NCBI GenBank assembly: GCA_016292575.1
Contig: JAEDIH010000064.1
Location: 1-10,622 of the forward strand
Direction of reading: 5' to 3'
DNA: 10,622 bases
Origin: Clostridiaceae bacterium
Lineage (GTDB): Bacteria > Bacillota > Clostridia > Oscillospirales > Acutalibacteraceae
Position 1 is the first letter of the stretch, and the number at the start of each line of letters is the position of its first letter. The notes under the pieces are model-generated. The model was given only the letters and a program-made list of their open reading frames with translations, did not search any database and was not told the origin of the DNA. The position numbers were made by a program, and so were the translations under genes. Shown in pieces: positions 1 through 6,635 of this stretch.

Positions 1-225
1 CCACTTTTGATTTTATGCCATTTCACGAGTTTACACAAAATGAGAAGAAGAGCCTTTCAGGTGCTTTCCCTTTGATGATTACTGTTTTGTTGTTTGTTGA
101 TTTCTCTTTATACCCGCCTCATTCGTAGCATTGTACCACTTTACATAAAACTTTGGTTGAATGAATCATGCGACAGCTTTGGGGATAGTCGGGCTTTATT
201 CGTAGCTATGATTATGGGGCTGTAG
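1..225. other. Left-edge region with no recognised gene
   Basis: I see no gene here that I can name. On the plus strand a frame is open from the window edge to a stop at 126-128 (about 41 codons, ATG at 15), but it has no ribosome binding site and resembles nothing I recognise. Minus-strand frames are broken by stops. A 9-bp direct repeat ATTCGTAGC occurs at 121-129 and 198-206. There is no clear hairpin plus T-run to end the leftward lipoprotein transcript. This may be old, decayed sequence or an intergenic spacer. Confidence 0.4.
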
Positions 226-1641
226 TCATTCCACTTCACTTAATTTTTCATTCAGTTTCTTATTAAGAGCAGAAATATTAAAGGTCTTTTTTGTTATATC
301 TTTATTGGTTTTTAAAGCTGTTACAGTAGGCAAATTCTTTGTCATGTAGAAGTCATAGATGGGCTTATATTTTTTTGCCTGCTTTTGGGTCTTAAGCGTG
401 TCAATGTCTTGCTCAACAAAGCTAAGGAACTGTTTTTCAAATTCTATTGCCAAGTTGTATATTTCATCTCCCTTATAACTTTCGTAATATTTAACATACC
501 ATTCTCTCATTGTTTTCCAAAAATCACTTGCTTGTTGTTTGCCGTATTTTTTTGCAATGTTTTTTTCCAAAGCTGAAAGGGAGATTTTGCCCTTTTCAAC
601 CTTATCCATAGTAGAATACCCAACCAAATATACTAATTTTTCATATGCATTTAACTCTACTAAATATCCGATACAATTATCCTTTGTATATTCTATAATA
701 TAATTTCCTTTTTTATCCTCTATACTCCATGAACCTAATTCCTCATATTTAAAAGGATATGTAAACTTCATATGAAAAGTTGCTCCGCCTTCTATATAAA
801 TTTCTTTGACATCTTCATCTTTGTCAAAATAATCGCTTTTGGAAATCATTATATTTTTTTGATTACAGTGGGTGATTTCATGATAAAAACATTCTATATC
901 ATCATTCCTTTCTTTAATATCTGCCTTGCCCGCTTTTTTAGCTGTTATTGAAACAATTAAATTGTAATTTTCATCAAATGTTGTCCATGCAAGCCAATTT
1001 CCTTCCTCTTCTAATTCAATATCTTTTTTTGTGCCCTCAATATTGTACTCGACATCGTATATATACTTAATGATATTTATAAAATTTTCGGTAATGTATT
1101 CTTCTCTGCTTGGCAAATCCCTATAGCCGTGTTGCCAAGTTGGATAGTTTTCGTACAAACGCTCAAAGGTGTCTATGAATATGGTGTCGGCTTGCTTTGA
1201 AAAGTCTTTTTTGTTTAGCTCTTTATCAAGCTTCGCGCGTAGTCTTTTGTACTCGGCAGACCGGGGCTTGGTCGTGGACTCTTCTTCTTTTTTACTCGTG
1301 ACAGAAAACGGCTTTTCGCTCGTTGTTTCGGTCGTGTAAATGGCTTCTGCAGTTGTCGGAACAGTTGTTGATTGAACAGTTGTCGAGGCTGTTGTTTGAA
1401 TTGTTGTCAAGGTTGTTGTTTCTTTTTTGGTTGCGGTCGATTCGGCAGTTGTTGTTTCTTTTTTGTCGGTGTCCGGCTTGGTGGTTGTGGTTTCTTTTTG
1501 AGTTGTTGAAACTGTTGTTTCAGATTTAACCTCAGATGTCGTTGTTGTCTGAGTGTTGCCGCAAGCTGAAAAAAGCGCAAGCATTATAATGATAAGCGCA
1601 ACAATGATTTGTATTCTTTTGTTTGTTGTCCGACTTTTCAT
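226..1641 (-). CDS. Putative surface lipoprotein with Thr-rich stalk and HExxH metallopeptidase-like domain
   Basis: This 471-residue protein starts with a lipoprotein signal peptide: basic residues, a hydrophobic stretch at about 10-25, then the lipobox LFSAC with Cys27 as the predicted lipidated residue. Residues 28 to about 126 are a low-complexity Thr/Ser/Lys-rich linker, typical of wall-spanning stalks in Ruminococcus-like bacteria. The C-terminal part is globular and contains FYHEITHCNQ (HEITH at 254-258), matching the zinc-binding HExxH motif, followed by YIEGGATF with Glu284, a candidate third zinc ligand in gluzincin-like spacing. Peptidase activity is inferred from the motif only; I cannot assign a named family, and the substrate is unknown. 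The ATG at 1639-1641 is supported by GGGAG (minus strand, 1651-1655) about 9 nt upstream and by a good promoter. The gene is monocistronic as far as seen and is clearly more AT-rich than the sugar operon. The lipoprotein call is firm, the enzyme call moderate. Confidence 0.8.
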   Translation of the reverse strand: MKSRTTNKRIQIIVALIIIMLALFSACGNTQTTTTSEVKSETTVSTTQKETTTTKPDTDKKETTTAESTATKKETTTLTTIQTTASTTVQSTTVPTTAEAIYTTETTSEKPFSVTSKKEEESTTKPRSAEYKRLRAKLDKELNKKDFSKQADTIFIDTFERLYENYPTWQHGYRDLPSREEYITENFINIIKYIYDVEYNIEGTKKDIELEEEGNWLAWTTFDENYNLIVSITAKKAGKADIKERNDDIECFYHEITHCNQKNIMISKSDYFDKDEDVKEIYIEGGATFHMKFTYPFKYEELGSWSIEDKKGNYIIEYTKDNCIGYLVELNAYEKLVYLVGYSTMDKVEKGKISLSALEKNIAKKYGKQQASDFWKTMREWYVKYYESYKGDEIYNLAIEFEKQFLSFVEQDIDTLKTQKQAKKYKPIYDFYMTKNLPTVTALKTNKDITKKTFNISALNKKLNEKLSEVE

Positions 1642-1673
1642 GATGTGTTTCTCCCTGTTTTAAGTTCGATTTT

Positions 1674-1702
1674 ATTATAGTGGCTTTTTGTTAATATTTC
1701 AA
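1674..1702 (-). promoter_or_regulatory. Sigma-A-type promoter of the lipoprotein gene
   Basis: Read on the minus strand, TTGAAA (1697-1702) is followed after exactly 17 bp by a perfect TATAAT (1674-1679). The ATG lies about 30 nt beyond the -10, with a GGGAG ribosome binding site between. The fit in sequence, spacing and position makes this a good prediction, although it is not experimentally shown. Confidence 0.75.
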
Positions 1703-1737
1703 TAGGCTAATGAGATTAAGTTATTATTAAGCGTTAA

Positions 1738-1884
1738 AAGCAAATTGTTTACTTTAATCATGGATTAGCTACTATAGACAGCTATGCATTCTACAACTGT
1801 ACAGGCTTGACAGGAGAACTTGTAATACCTGCAAACGTAACAAGTATAGGTAATTATGCATTCTATGGATGTACAGGACTTACA
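1738..1884 (+). pseudogene. BspA-type leucine-rich-repeat fragment
   Basis: In the frame that opens after the stop at 1735-1737, codons from about 1762 read as two BspA/LRR_5-type units: SYAFYNCTGLTG, then ELVIPANVTSIG and NYAFYGCTGLT. These have the usual motif order of this repeat family, found in large secreted surface proteins of gut bacteria. There is no signal peptide, no start codon with a ribosome binding site, and the frame runs straight into transposase sequence at about 1885. It is therefore a broken-off piece of a larger gene, probably left by insertion and deletion. The family call is confident; how the piece arrived is inference. Confidence 0.75.
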
Positions 1885-2082
1885 ATAAAAGGCAGAACAA
1901 GGAATCTTACTCAGAATGACCGATCCATTCAGGTGGAGGGTGCATTCGGCGTAATCAAACAGGATTTTCGCTTCAAGAGATTTTTAACAAGAGGAAAGCC
2001 GAAAACGAACAAAATATACAACAAAAGAGATCGATTTTTCACCGACCTCTGCACTGCTATACTCTCCGCTGTCAAATTCTGA
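1885..2082 (+). pseudogene. IS1182-family transposase, C-terminal remnant
   Basis: The same frame that encodes the LRR units continues into RSIQVEGAFGVIKQD (from 1921) followed by FRFKRFLTRGK. This matches, from memory of the family, the C-terminal DDE-domain block of IS1182-type transposases, in which the Glu of VEGAFG is the last acidic catalytic residue. After RGK the usual tail (…YN..KLH) is missing, and the frame ends in unrelated residues at a TGA (2080-2082). The N-terminal roughly 90% of the transposase is absent. No terminal inverted repeats could be paired. This is a dead insertion-sequence scar and is joined in frame to the LRR fragment by accident. Confidence 0.75.
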
Positions 2083-2099
2083 CGGCGGTTTTTCTTTTT
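2066..2099 (+). terminator. Rho-independent terminator-like hairpin
   Basis: CCGCTGTCA (2066-2074) pairs with TGACGGCGG (2080-2088) over 9 bp, with one G-U pair and a 5-nt loop, followed by a T-rich run TTTTTCTTTTT (2089-2099). It overlaps the end of the transposase remnant frame and points rightward. It may be the original terminator of the insertion element or of the gene it entered. Confidence 0.65.
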
Positions 2100-2115
2100 C
2101 CGGACTAAGTCTTAA

Positions 2116-2163
2116 AAAAGGAGCTGTCGCTCTTCGTCTTACCGATTTGCGACAGCTCCTTTT
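2116..2163. terminator. Perfect 15-bp inverted repeat, likely bidirectional terminator
   Basis: AAAAGGAGCTGTCGC (2116-2130) and GCGACAGCTCCTTTT (2149-2163) are exact reverse complements around an 18-nt loop. Each strand ends the GC-rich stem with a run of T (TTTT on plus; TTTTTT on minus counting flanking bases), as expected of a terminator working in both directions. On the minus strand it is the first such structure downstream of the LacI-family gene, so it could end that transcript. The related string GCTGTCGC recurs at about 2316-2323. A small mobile repeat (MITE-like) is an alternative reading. Confidence 0.6.
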
Positions 2164-2168
2164 ATTTC

Positions 2169-2300
2169 CACGTCAAGGCGGATTTTACAGCAAAGCTTCA
2201 GATTGCTCTGAAAGAGTGCTGTGAAAGTGAATATTGGCTTGAACTGCTAATCGAAAGCGGTTATTACGATAACGGTGATATTCTTGATAGCGGAATTTAG
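2169..2300 (+). pseudogene. Four-helix-bundle (S23-like) protein, C-terminal fragment
   Basis: The frame from 2169 to the TAG at 2298-2300 reads VKADFTAKLQIALKECCES followed by EYWLELLIESGY. This is the typical C-terminal helix pair (F..KL.IALKE..E..YWLELL) of the small four-helix-bundle proteins related to the S23 intervening-sequence protein. The N-terminal half is missing: immediately upstream is the arm of the 15-bp inverted repeat, and no start codon with a ribosome binding site is present. The protein's general function is unknown to me. I treat this as a truncated relic; the family match is by motif only. Confidence 0.6.
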
Positions 2301-2334
2301 GCTCATAAACATAATGCTGTCGCCTTTGCTGATA

Positions 2335-3360
2335 TCAGTCCGTCGTGTCCCGGCGAATTAGTATAGGCGTTACTTTTTTATGTACAATCTCATTTTGAGG
2401 TGAGGGTCTTCTCTTTTTCCGTTCGCTCATCCGGTCAACGAGCAGTTCAACCGCTTCAGCGGCTATTTTTTCAATCTGCTGTCCGACTGTGCTTATTGGT
2501 ATGATGGCTTCGCTTGCAATCGGCGAGTTGTCAAAGCCCACAATCCGGAATTCATCAGGCAGAGTTCCGTACTCTCTGACGATGATGTTCAACAGAACAT
2601 TTGCGTGGGTATCGTTAGACATAAAAAGTCCTTTTTTCATGTTCGGATACTTCTTTTTGATATCCTTAAGAAGCGAAAAAATGTTATCATAGTTTTCCTT
2701 GTAGGTGTTGCCGAGATCCGTTAAAATCAGCTCATGCCTGATATTTTCTTTTTCGCAAATGTCAAGGAATCCTTTTATTCTCCCGTATGCCGGTATATCG
2801 GACGGAAACTCTGAGTTAATATGGATAAGGATATCGCATTTGTTTTTGATAAGCAGGCTTGTCGCCTGAACCGCACCCATATAGTTGTCGGTATTTACGC
2901 TTGATACATATTGATCCTCGCGCTCAATCGTTACAATCGGTATGTTATAAGACGCCAGCTCCTTTGAGGGTATGGTATGACTCAATATAATCATTCCCTC
3001 AATGTTATACGCCAGAAGCTCCTGTAAATATTTTCTCTCCTCTTCTTTGCGGTCGGCGCCGACAAAAACAAGGAATTTATAACCGTACCGCTCATAGCTT
3101 GAAAGAATCTGGTTGAGCATTTCAGAGTAGTAGTGCATATAAAGGTTCGGTACAATAATTCCCACGAATTCGCTTTTGCCGTTTGCAAGAACCTTAGCCA
3201 GCTTGTTTTCATGGTAGTTAAGCGCCGTCAGCGCCGCTGCTATTTTTTCCTGATTCTCAAGAGTGAGTGAATCGGGAGTATTAAAATATCTCGAAACTGT
3301 TGTCTTTGAAAAGCCTGTGTATTTCGCTATGTCGTCAAAGGTGACCTTTTTCTGTTTCAA
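2335..3360 (-). CDS. LacI-family transcriptional repressor of the sucrose/fructan operon
   Basis: The 341-residue product has the LacI/GalR layout. An N-terminal helix-turn-helix at about 7-27 (TFDDIAKYTGFSKTTVSRYF) is followed by a hinge helix around 51-62 (NKLAKVLANG), then a periplasmic-binding-protein-like effector domain starting at EFVGIIVPN and ending with the typical IVGFDNSPIA and STVGQQIEKIAAEAVELL blocks. Length fits the family. The start is a TTG at 3358-3360 with a GGGGG (minus strand, 3369-3373) 8 nt upstream; no in-frame ATG lies before the HTH. It is transcribed divergently from the sugar operon, and two matching palindromic operators lie between them, so it very probably represses the operon and itself. 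The inducer is likely the transported sugar or a product of it, but the sequence does not show which. It is related to the ScrR/MsmR type by context. Confidence 0.93.
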   Translation of the reverse strand: MKQKKVTFDDIAKYTGFSKTTVSRYFNTPDSLTLENQEKIAAALTALNYHENKLAKVLANGKSEFVGIIVPNLYMHYYSEMLNQILSSYERYGYKFLVFVGADRKEEERKYLQELLAYNIEGMIILSHTIPSKELASYNIPIVTIEREDQYVSSVNTDNYMGAVQATSLLIKNKCDILIHINSEFPSDIPAYGRIKGFLDICEKENIRHELILTDLGNTYKENYDNIFSLLKDIKKKYPNMKKGLFMSNDTHANVLLNIIVREYGTLPDEFRIVGFDNSPIASEAIIPISTVGQQIEKIAAEAVELLVDRMSERKKRRPSPQNEIVHKKVTPILIRRDTTD

Positions 3361-3391
3361 CTCTTACGCCCCCACGTTCTGTATGGATTTA

Positions 3392-3420
3392 AGTATAGCA
3401 ACTTTTAACCTAAAAATCAA
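3392..3420 (-). promoter_or_regulatory. Promoter of the LacI-family regulator gene
   Basis: On the minus strand TTGATT (3415-3420) and TATACT (3392-3397) are separated by exactly 17 bp. The TTG start lies about 30 nt past the -10. The upstream operator (3428-3451) begins 7 bp upstream of this -35, a placement suited to autoregulation. Confidence 0.65.
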
Positions 3421-3427
3421 GCAAAAA

Positions 3428-3451
3428 ATAACCGGTTACGGAATCGGTTAT
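3428..3451. promoter_or_regulatory. Upstream LacI-family composite operator
   Basis: This 24-bp site consists of ATAACCGGTTAC followed directly by GGAATCGGTTAT. The first 12-mer is a near-perfect palindrome with the central CCGG; the second is a weaker copy. The outer arms ATAACCG and CGGTTAT form a perfect dyad. It shares 20 of 24 positions with the operator at 3509-3532, 81 bp downstream. It lies between the -35 boxes of the two divergent promoters, next to the regulator's own promoter. Confidence 0.8.
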
Positions 3452-3468
3452 TTTTTTACAAAAACCTA

Positions 3469-3497
3469 TTGACAAGCTTCAATCCCGGGAGTATTAT
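3469..3497 (+). promoter_or_regulatory. Main sigma-A promoter of the sugar operon
   Basis: A consensus -35 TTGACA (3469-3474) and -10 TATTAT (3492-3497, one mismatch) have an ideal 17-bp spacer. The transcription start is predicted near 3503-3506, which puts the downstream operator (3509-3532) at about +5 to +28, where a bound repressor would block initiation or early elongation. I found no good catabolite-responsive element (TGWAANCGNTNWCA) in this region. Confidence 0.85.
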
Positions 3498-3508
3498 TAG
3501 ATTGTAAA

Positions 3509-3532
3509 GTAACCGGTTACTTAATCGGTTAC
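3509..3532. promoter_or_regulatory. Downstream LacI-family composite operator
   Basis: GTAACCGGTTAC (a perfect 12-bp palindrome) is followed without a gap by TTAATCGGTTAC, so four GTAACC-type half-sites lie in a row, the third degenerate. The outer arms GTAACCG and CGGTTAC are a perfect dyad. The site lies immediately downstream of the predicted transcription start, the classic position for repression. The match to the upstream copy, including the same deviation at the AATC half-site, argues that the whole 24 bp is the functional unit. Confidence 0.85.
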
Positions 3533-3565
3533 GCAAACTGAAATTTACTTGAAAGGAGCTTTTTG

Positions 3566-4897
3566 ATGAGAAGAAAACTATCAGCCGTCATAACTTTGAT
3601 TCTGTTTTCCGTCTGTTTTTTGACAGGATGTCAGACCTTTGTCCCGTCTCCCGGTGATATAGAAGGCTATGACAACGGCGAAGAGTATCTGTCAATTTGG
3701 GTTCACACCATTGAGGATACTGACGAGGGACGGTGCTACAAGGAATCGGTTCACAAATTCAATGAAGCATACAACGGAAAATACTTTGCCGATATTGAGT
3801 TTATTCCGAGAAACGACAGCGGAGGCGGCTATTCCGACAAAATCAATGCTTCGGTTATGTCGGGCGGCTTACCCGACGTTATCACAGTTGACGGTCCGAA
3901 CATTGCGGCGTATGCGGTGAACAACATCATTCAGCCGCTTGCACCGCTTTCCGAACAGGAACGCAGTGAATATCTGGAGTCCATTCTTGATCAGGGCACA
4001 TATAACGGGAAGCTTTATGCTCTCGGTGCAATGGAATCAAGCGTCGGACTTTATTATAACAAGGATATCCTGAAAAGTGCGGGCGTAACCGTTCCCGAGG
4101 CTGACGATCCCTGGACCTTCACCGAGTTTTTGGAAGTTCTTGAAAAAGTCAGACCTGTTGTTGCGGAGAAAAACGGGTATGCGCTTGATATGACCTTTCC
4201 CGTCGGTGAGGCGACAATCTATTATTATGCGCCGTTCTTCTGGTCGAACGCAGGCTATATGATTGATGAAACGGGACTCGTTGCTGACGGAGTGTTTAAT
4301 TCGGAAAAAAACAGGCAAACCGTTGAATACTTCAGAACGCTTCTTGACAAGGGATATATGTCGGCGGTTCCGGTTGATAAGCTGTTTGAAAGTGGAAGAG
4401 CTGCTTTTAAATTTGACGGCGCATGGGAGGTCAATACGATTTACACAAGCTATCCGGATATTGACCTCGGTGTTGCACCCTATATCGTAGGCGATGACTG
4501 GAACGGCGAACGCTATACACCGACGGGCTCATGGGCGTTTGCGGCGACCACTAAAGCAGAAAATATTGAAGGGTCAACCGAGCTTGTCAAGTGGATGAGC
4601 GGTGCCGAGAGCGGCTCCCTGCTTTGCCAAAAAACAAATAGCCTGCCGTCAACCTATAAGGCGTTTGAGGAAAACGATATTTTTCAGACGGACGAAAATT
4701 ACAGAGCACTTTATAATCAGCTTAGCAAATACGGTCATCCGAGACCGAAAACACCTGTTTATCCGCAGGTCAGCACCTCTTTTCAGCAAACGCTTGAAAA
4801 CTGCGTCCTTTCGGGACTCGATATTCAGTCGGAGCTGGATAAATCTGTAGAAAGGATTAACGCAAAGCTGAAGCGTTACACATACGACAATGAATAA
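3566..4897 (+). CDS. ABC transporter sugar-binding lipoprotein (family 1 / MalE-like)
   Basis: A 443-residue extracytoplasmic substrate-binding protein. The N terminus is a lipoprotein signal peptide: basic residues, a hydrophobic core, and the lipobox LTGC with Cys22. The mature part has features of family 1 carbohydrate-binding proteins: INASVMSGGLPDVITVDGP, GKLYALGAMESSVGLYYNKD, AAFKFDGAWE, and late GSWAFAATTKAENIEGS. Length is normal. I chose the ATG at 3566 because AGGAG (3554-3558) is 7 nt upstream; a TTG one codon earlier is too close. It is the first gene of the operon and should capture sucrose or fructo-oligosaccharide outside the membrane and hand it to the two permeases. The substrate is inferred from the GH32 and fructokinase genes downstream; the sequence of this protein alone does not give it. 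Its last 8 bases overlap the start of the next gene. Confidence 0.93.
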   Translation: MRRKLSAVITLILFSVCFLTGCQTFVPSPGDIEGYDNGEEYLSIWVHTIEDTDEGRCYKESVHKFNEAYNGKYFADIEFIPRNDSGGGYSDKINASVMSGGLPDVITVDGPNIAAYAVNNIIQPLAPLSEQERSEYLESILDQGTYNGKLYALGAMESSVGLYYNKDILKSAGVTVPEADDPWTFTEFLEVLEKVRPVVAEKNGYALDMTFPVGEATIYYYAPFFWSNAGYMIDETGLVADGVFNSEKNRQTVEYFRTLLDKGYMSAVPVDKLFESGRAAFKFDGAWEVNTIYTSYPDIDLGVAPYIVGDDWNGERYTPTGSWAFAATTKAENIEGSTELVKWMSGAESGSLLCQKTNSLPSTYKAFEENDIFQTDENYRALYNQLSKYGHPRPKTPVYPQVSTSFQQTLENCVLSGLDIQSELDKSVERINAKLKRYTYDNE

Positions 4898-5812
4898 AGA
4901 GCTAACTGTTAAAAAGAAAAAAAGATCGGAATCTCTTCTTGGAATGGCGTTCTTCGGTCCTGCGCTTGTTCTGCTGACGGTATTTCTGTTCATTCCGATG
5001 ATTCTGACGCTGATATTCGCCTCACGGACTTTTTTGCGCTCAATCCCGAAATCACTCACTTTGTCGGGCTTGAAAACTATTTTCAGATTTTTCGCGACGA
5101 AGACTTCAGACAGGCGTTCGGAAACACGGTTAAATTTGTTCTGATTATTGTACCGCTTCAGGGTCTGGGCGCTTTGGGGCTGGCACTTTTAATCAACAAG
5201 GTAACACACTGCAAAAAGTACTTCAAGGTAGCGTTTTTTGTTCCCGTTGTCATGTCGCTTGCCGTTGTTTCGACCTTGTGGATTCAGATTTTCAGCCCCG
5301 AGGGTATTTTAAACTCCATTCTCGGCAATTTCGGAATTGACCCTCAGCCGTTTATTAACAGTGCATCGCAGGCTCTTCCGTCCATTGCCGTTATGAGCTC
5401 CTGGCAGGGCATGGGTTATCAGATGATTATTTTCCTCGGCGGCTTGCAGGCAATCAATCCCGCGCTTTATGAGGCAGCAGAGATGGATCACGCAAGCGGC
5501 TGGAAAAAGTTTAAGGACATTACTTTGCCGGAGCTGAAGCCGCTTTGCATCTTCGTATTTATCACCATAACAATCGGCGCATTCCGTATGCTCGTTCAGC
5601 CGATGATTATGACGGGCGGCGGACCGTCCCACTCAACCTACACGATGGTCTATGATATCTATGAAACGGGTACGGTTAATTGGGAAATCGGTCTTGCTTC
5701 AACAATGTCCATCGTATTTGCGTTTTTTGTCATGATACTGACGGTCATTCAGACTGTTGTAACAAAGGAAAGGGGGAATAAGCATGCTGACAAAAAGAAA
5801 AAAGGCAGGTAA
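4890..5812 (+). pseudogene. ABC sugar permease, MalF type, interrupted by a one-base frameshift
   Basis: This is the first inner-membrane permease of the CUT1-type sugar transporter. The ATG at 4890 overlaps the binding-protein gene by 8 bp. The frame is correct to Ala44 (GCC, 5019-5021), where the first membrane segment ends, then runs out of frame to a TGA at 5142-5144. The true frame resumes at about 5024 as TDFFALNPEITHFVGLENY and continues unbroken to the TAA at 5810-5812. One extra T between 5021 and 5023 would give AFTDFF, the expected family motif, and an intact 307-residue protein. The downstream part keeps the membrane segments and the EAA loop (YEAAEMDHAS… at 5468 onward, ending in LPELKP). 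Either the gene is a recent pseudogene, the base is a sequencing or assembly error, or the ribosome shifts at the adjacent T-run. The absence of other decay favours error or very recent mutation. Confidence 0.88.
5030..5068 (+). other. Possible -1 slippery heptamer with weak downstream stem
   Basis: In the starting frame of the permease, the heptamer T TTT TTG (5030-5036) fits the X XXY YYZ pattern of -1 ribosomal frameshift sites. Eight nt downstream, CCCGA (5045-5049) can pair with TCGGG (5064-5068) across a 14-nt loop. A -1 shift here would join the two permease frames and give a product of the same 307-residue length, with SRTFL replacing FTDFF. The stem is short, and a single missing T a few bases upstream explains the data equally well, so this is a weak regulatory call. 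Confidence 0.2.
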
Positions 5813-6635
5813 TTGGATACTCGTTGGCGTTTTAATTGTGCTGTCGTTATTTTTCCTGTTTCCCGTAATTTGGATGCTTGCAAATTCCTTTAAGACCGAC
5901 GCACAGATTACAACCGATATGAATTCGGCGGCGGCTTTTATCCCGCCTGCATTAACCGGCAGCTTTTTTGATAACTATATTTCAATTCTTACCAACACAA
6001 GCTTTTTGCGGTATATGCTCAACACCCTGTTTTATGCGGCAGTGCTGATTGTTCTTGGCGTAATCGTAAACGGTCTTGCCGGCTATGCGCTTGCAAAAAT
6101 CAAATTTCCGTTCCGTGAACGCTGGCTTCTGATTATCATGCTTCTGATGATTGTTCCGATGGAAACGATTATCACGATCCACTTTTTGTTCGTGGCGAAG
6201 CTCGGACTGTTGAACACCGTTATCGGCTATATTCTTCCGATGATTGTCAACCCGTTCAACATCTTTTTGTTCAGACAGGTGTTTATCAGCTTACCCGACG
6301 ATATTTATGAAGCGGCGCAGCTGGACTATTGCAGTCCCGTCAAATACTTCTTTACCATGGTTCTTCCCATGTCCAAGAGCGTTGTTGCTACTGTCAGCGT
6401 GTTCACTTTTCTGAATGTGTGGAACGACTACCTTTGGCCGTCGCTTGTGTTTACTTCGAGCGACCTGCTCACAGCGCAGATTGGACTCAACGCCATCACC
6501 TCAAACGAAAACACAACCATGGGTCAGACGCTCGCCGTCATTACGCTGATCACGATCCCGGTTATCATTATTTACTCGTTCTTCTCCAAGCAGATTGTGG
6601 AGGGAGTTGTTTCAACAGGCTCAAAAGAGGGCTGA
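5784..6635 (+). CDS. ABC sugar permease, MalG type
   Basis: The second membrane component, 283 residues, normal for MalG-type CUT1 permeases. It has a short basic N terminus, a first membrane segment at about 11-33, the exported loop before SFLRYMLNTLFYAA, and further segments near 111-130 and 145-165. The EAA loop YEAAQLDYCSPVKYFFTMVLP (about 176-195) contacts the ATPase, and the protein ends with a last segment AVITLITIPVIIIYSFF. The usual Gly of the EAA loop (EAA..DG) is Tyr here. The ATG at 5784 follows a strong AGGGGGAATA ribosome binding site and overlaps the end of the upstream permease by 29 bp, implying translational coupling. It should pair with the MalF-type permease to form the channel. 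The family call is certain; the substrate is inferred from context. Confidence 0.95.
   Translation: MLTKRKKAGNWILVGVLIVLSLFFLFPVIWMLANSFKTDAQITTDMNSAAAFIPPALTGSFFDNYISILTNTSFLRYMLNTLFYAAVLIVLGVIVNGLAGYALAKIKFPFRERWLLIIMLLMIVPMETIITIHFLFVAKLGLLNTVIGYILPMIVNPFNIFLFRQVFISLPDDIYEAAQLDYCSPVKYFFTMVLPMSKSVVATVSVFTFLNVWNDYLWPSLVFTSSDLLTAQIGLNAITSNENTTMGQTLAVITLITIPVIIIYSFFSKQIVEGVVSTGSKEG

Noticed and set aside
121..206. Repeated ATTCGTAGC (121-129, 198-206)
   Set aside because: Only two 9-mers with no phasing or flanking similarity; this can arise by chance in AT-rich sequence.
1350..1560. Short-period repeats (GTTGTT-like) that might suggest a tandem repeat or CRISPR array
   Set aside because: They are the low-complexity coding sequence of the Thr-rich linker of the lipoprotein. 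There are no regular spacers.
3481..3540. Possible CcpA catabolite-responsive element near the operon promoter
   Set aside because: The sequence TGTAAAGTAACCGG has no central CG at the required position and does not fit TGWAANCGNTNWCA. The dyads here are explained by the LacI-family operator.
5174..5812. Separate small permease starting at TTG 5174
   Set aside because: It has no ribosome binding site, and the same frame is coherent permease sequence back to about 5024. It is the second part of one frameshifted gene.
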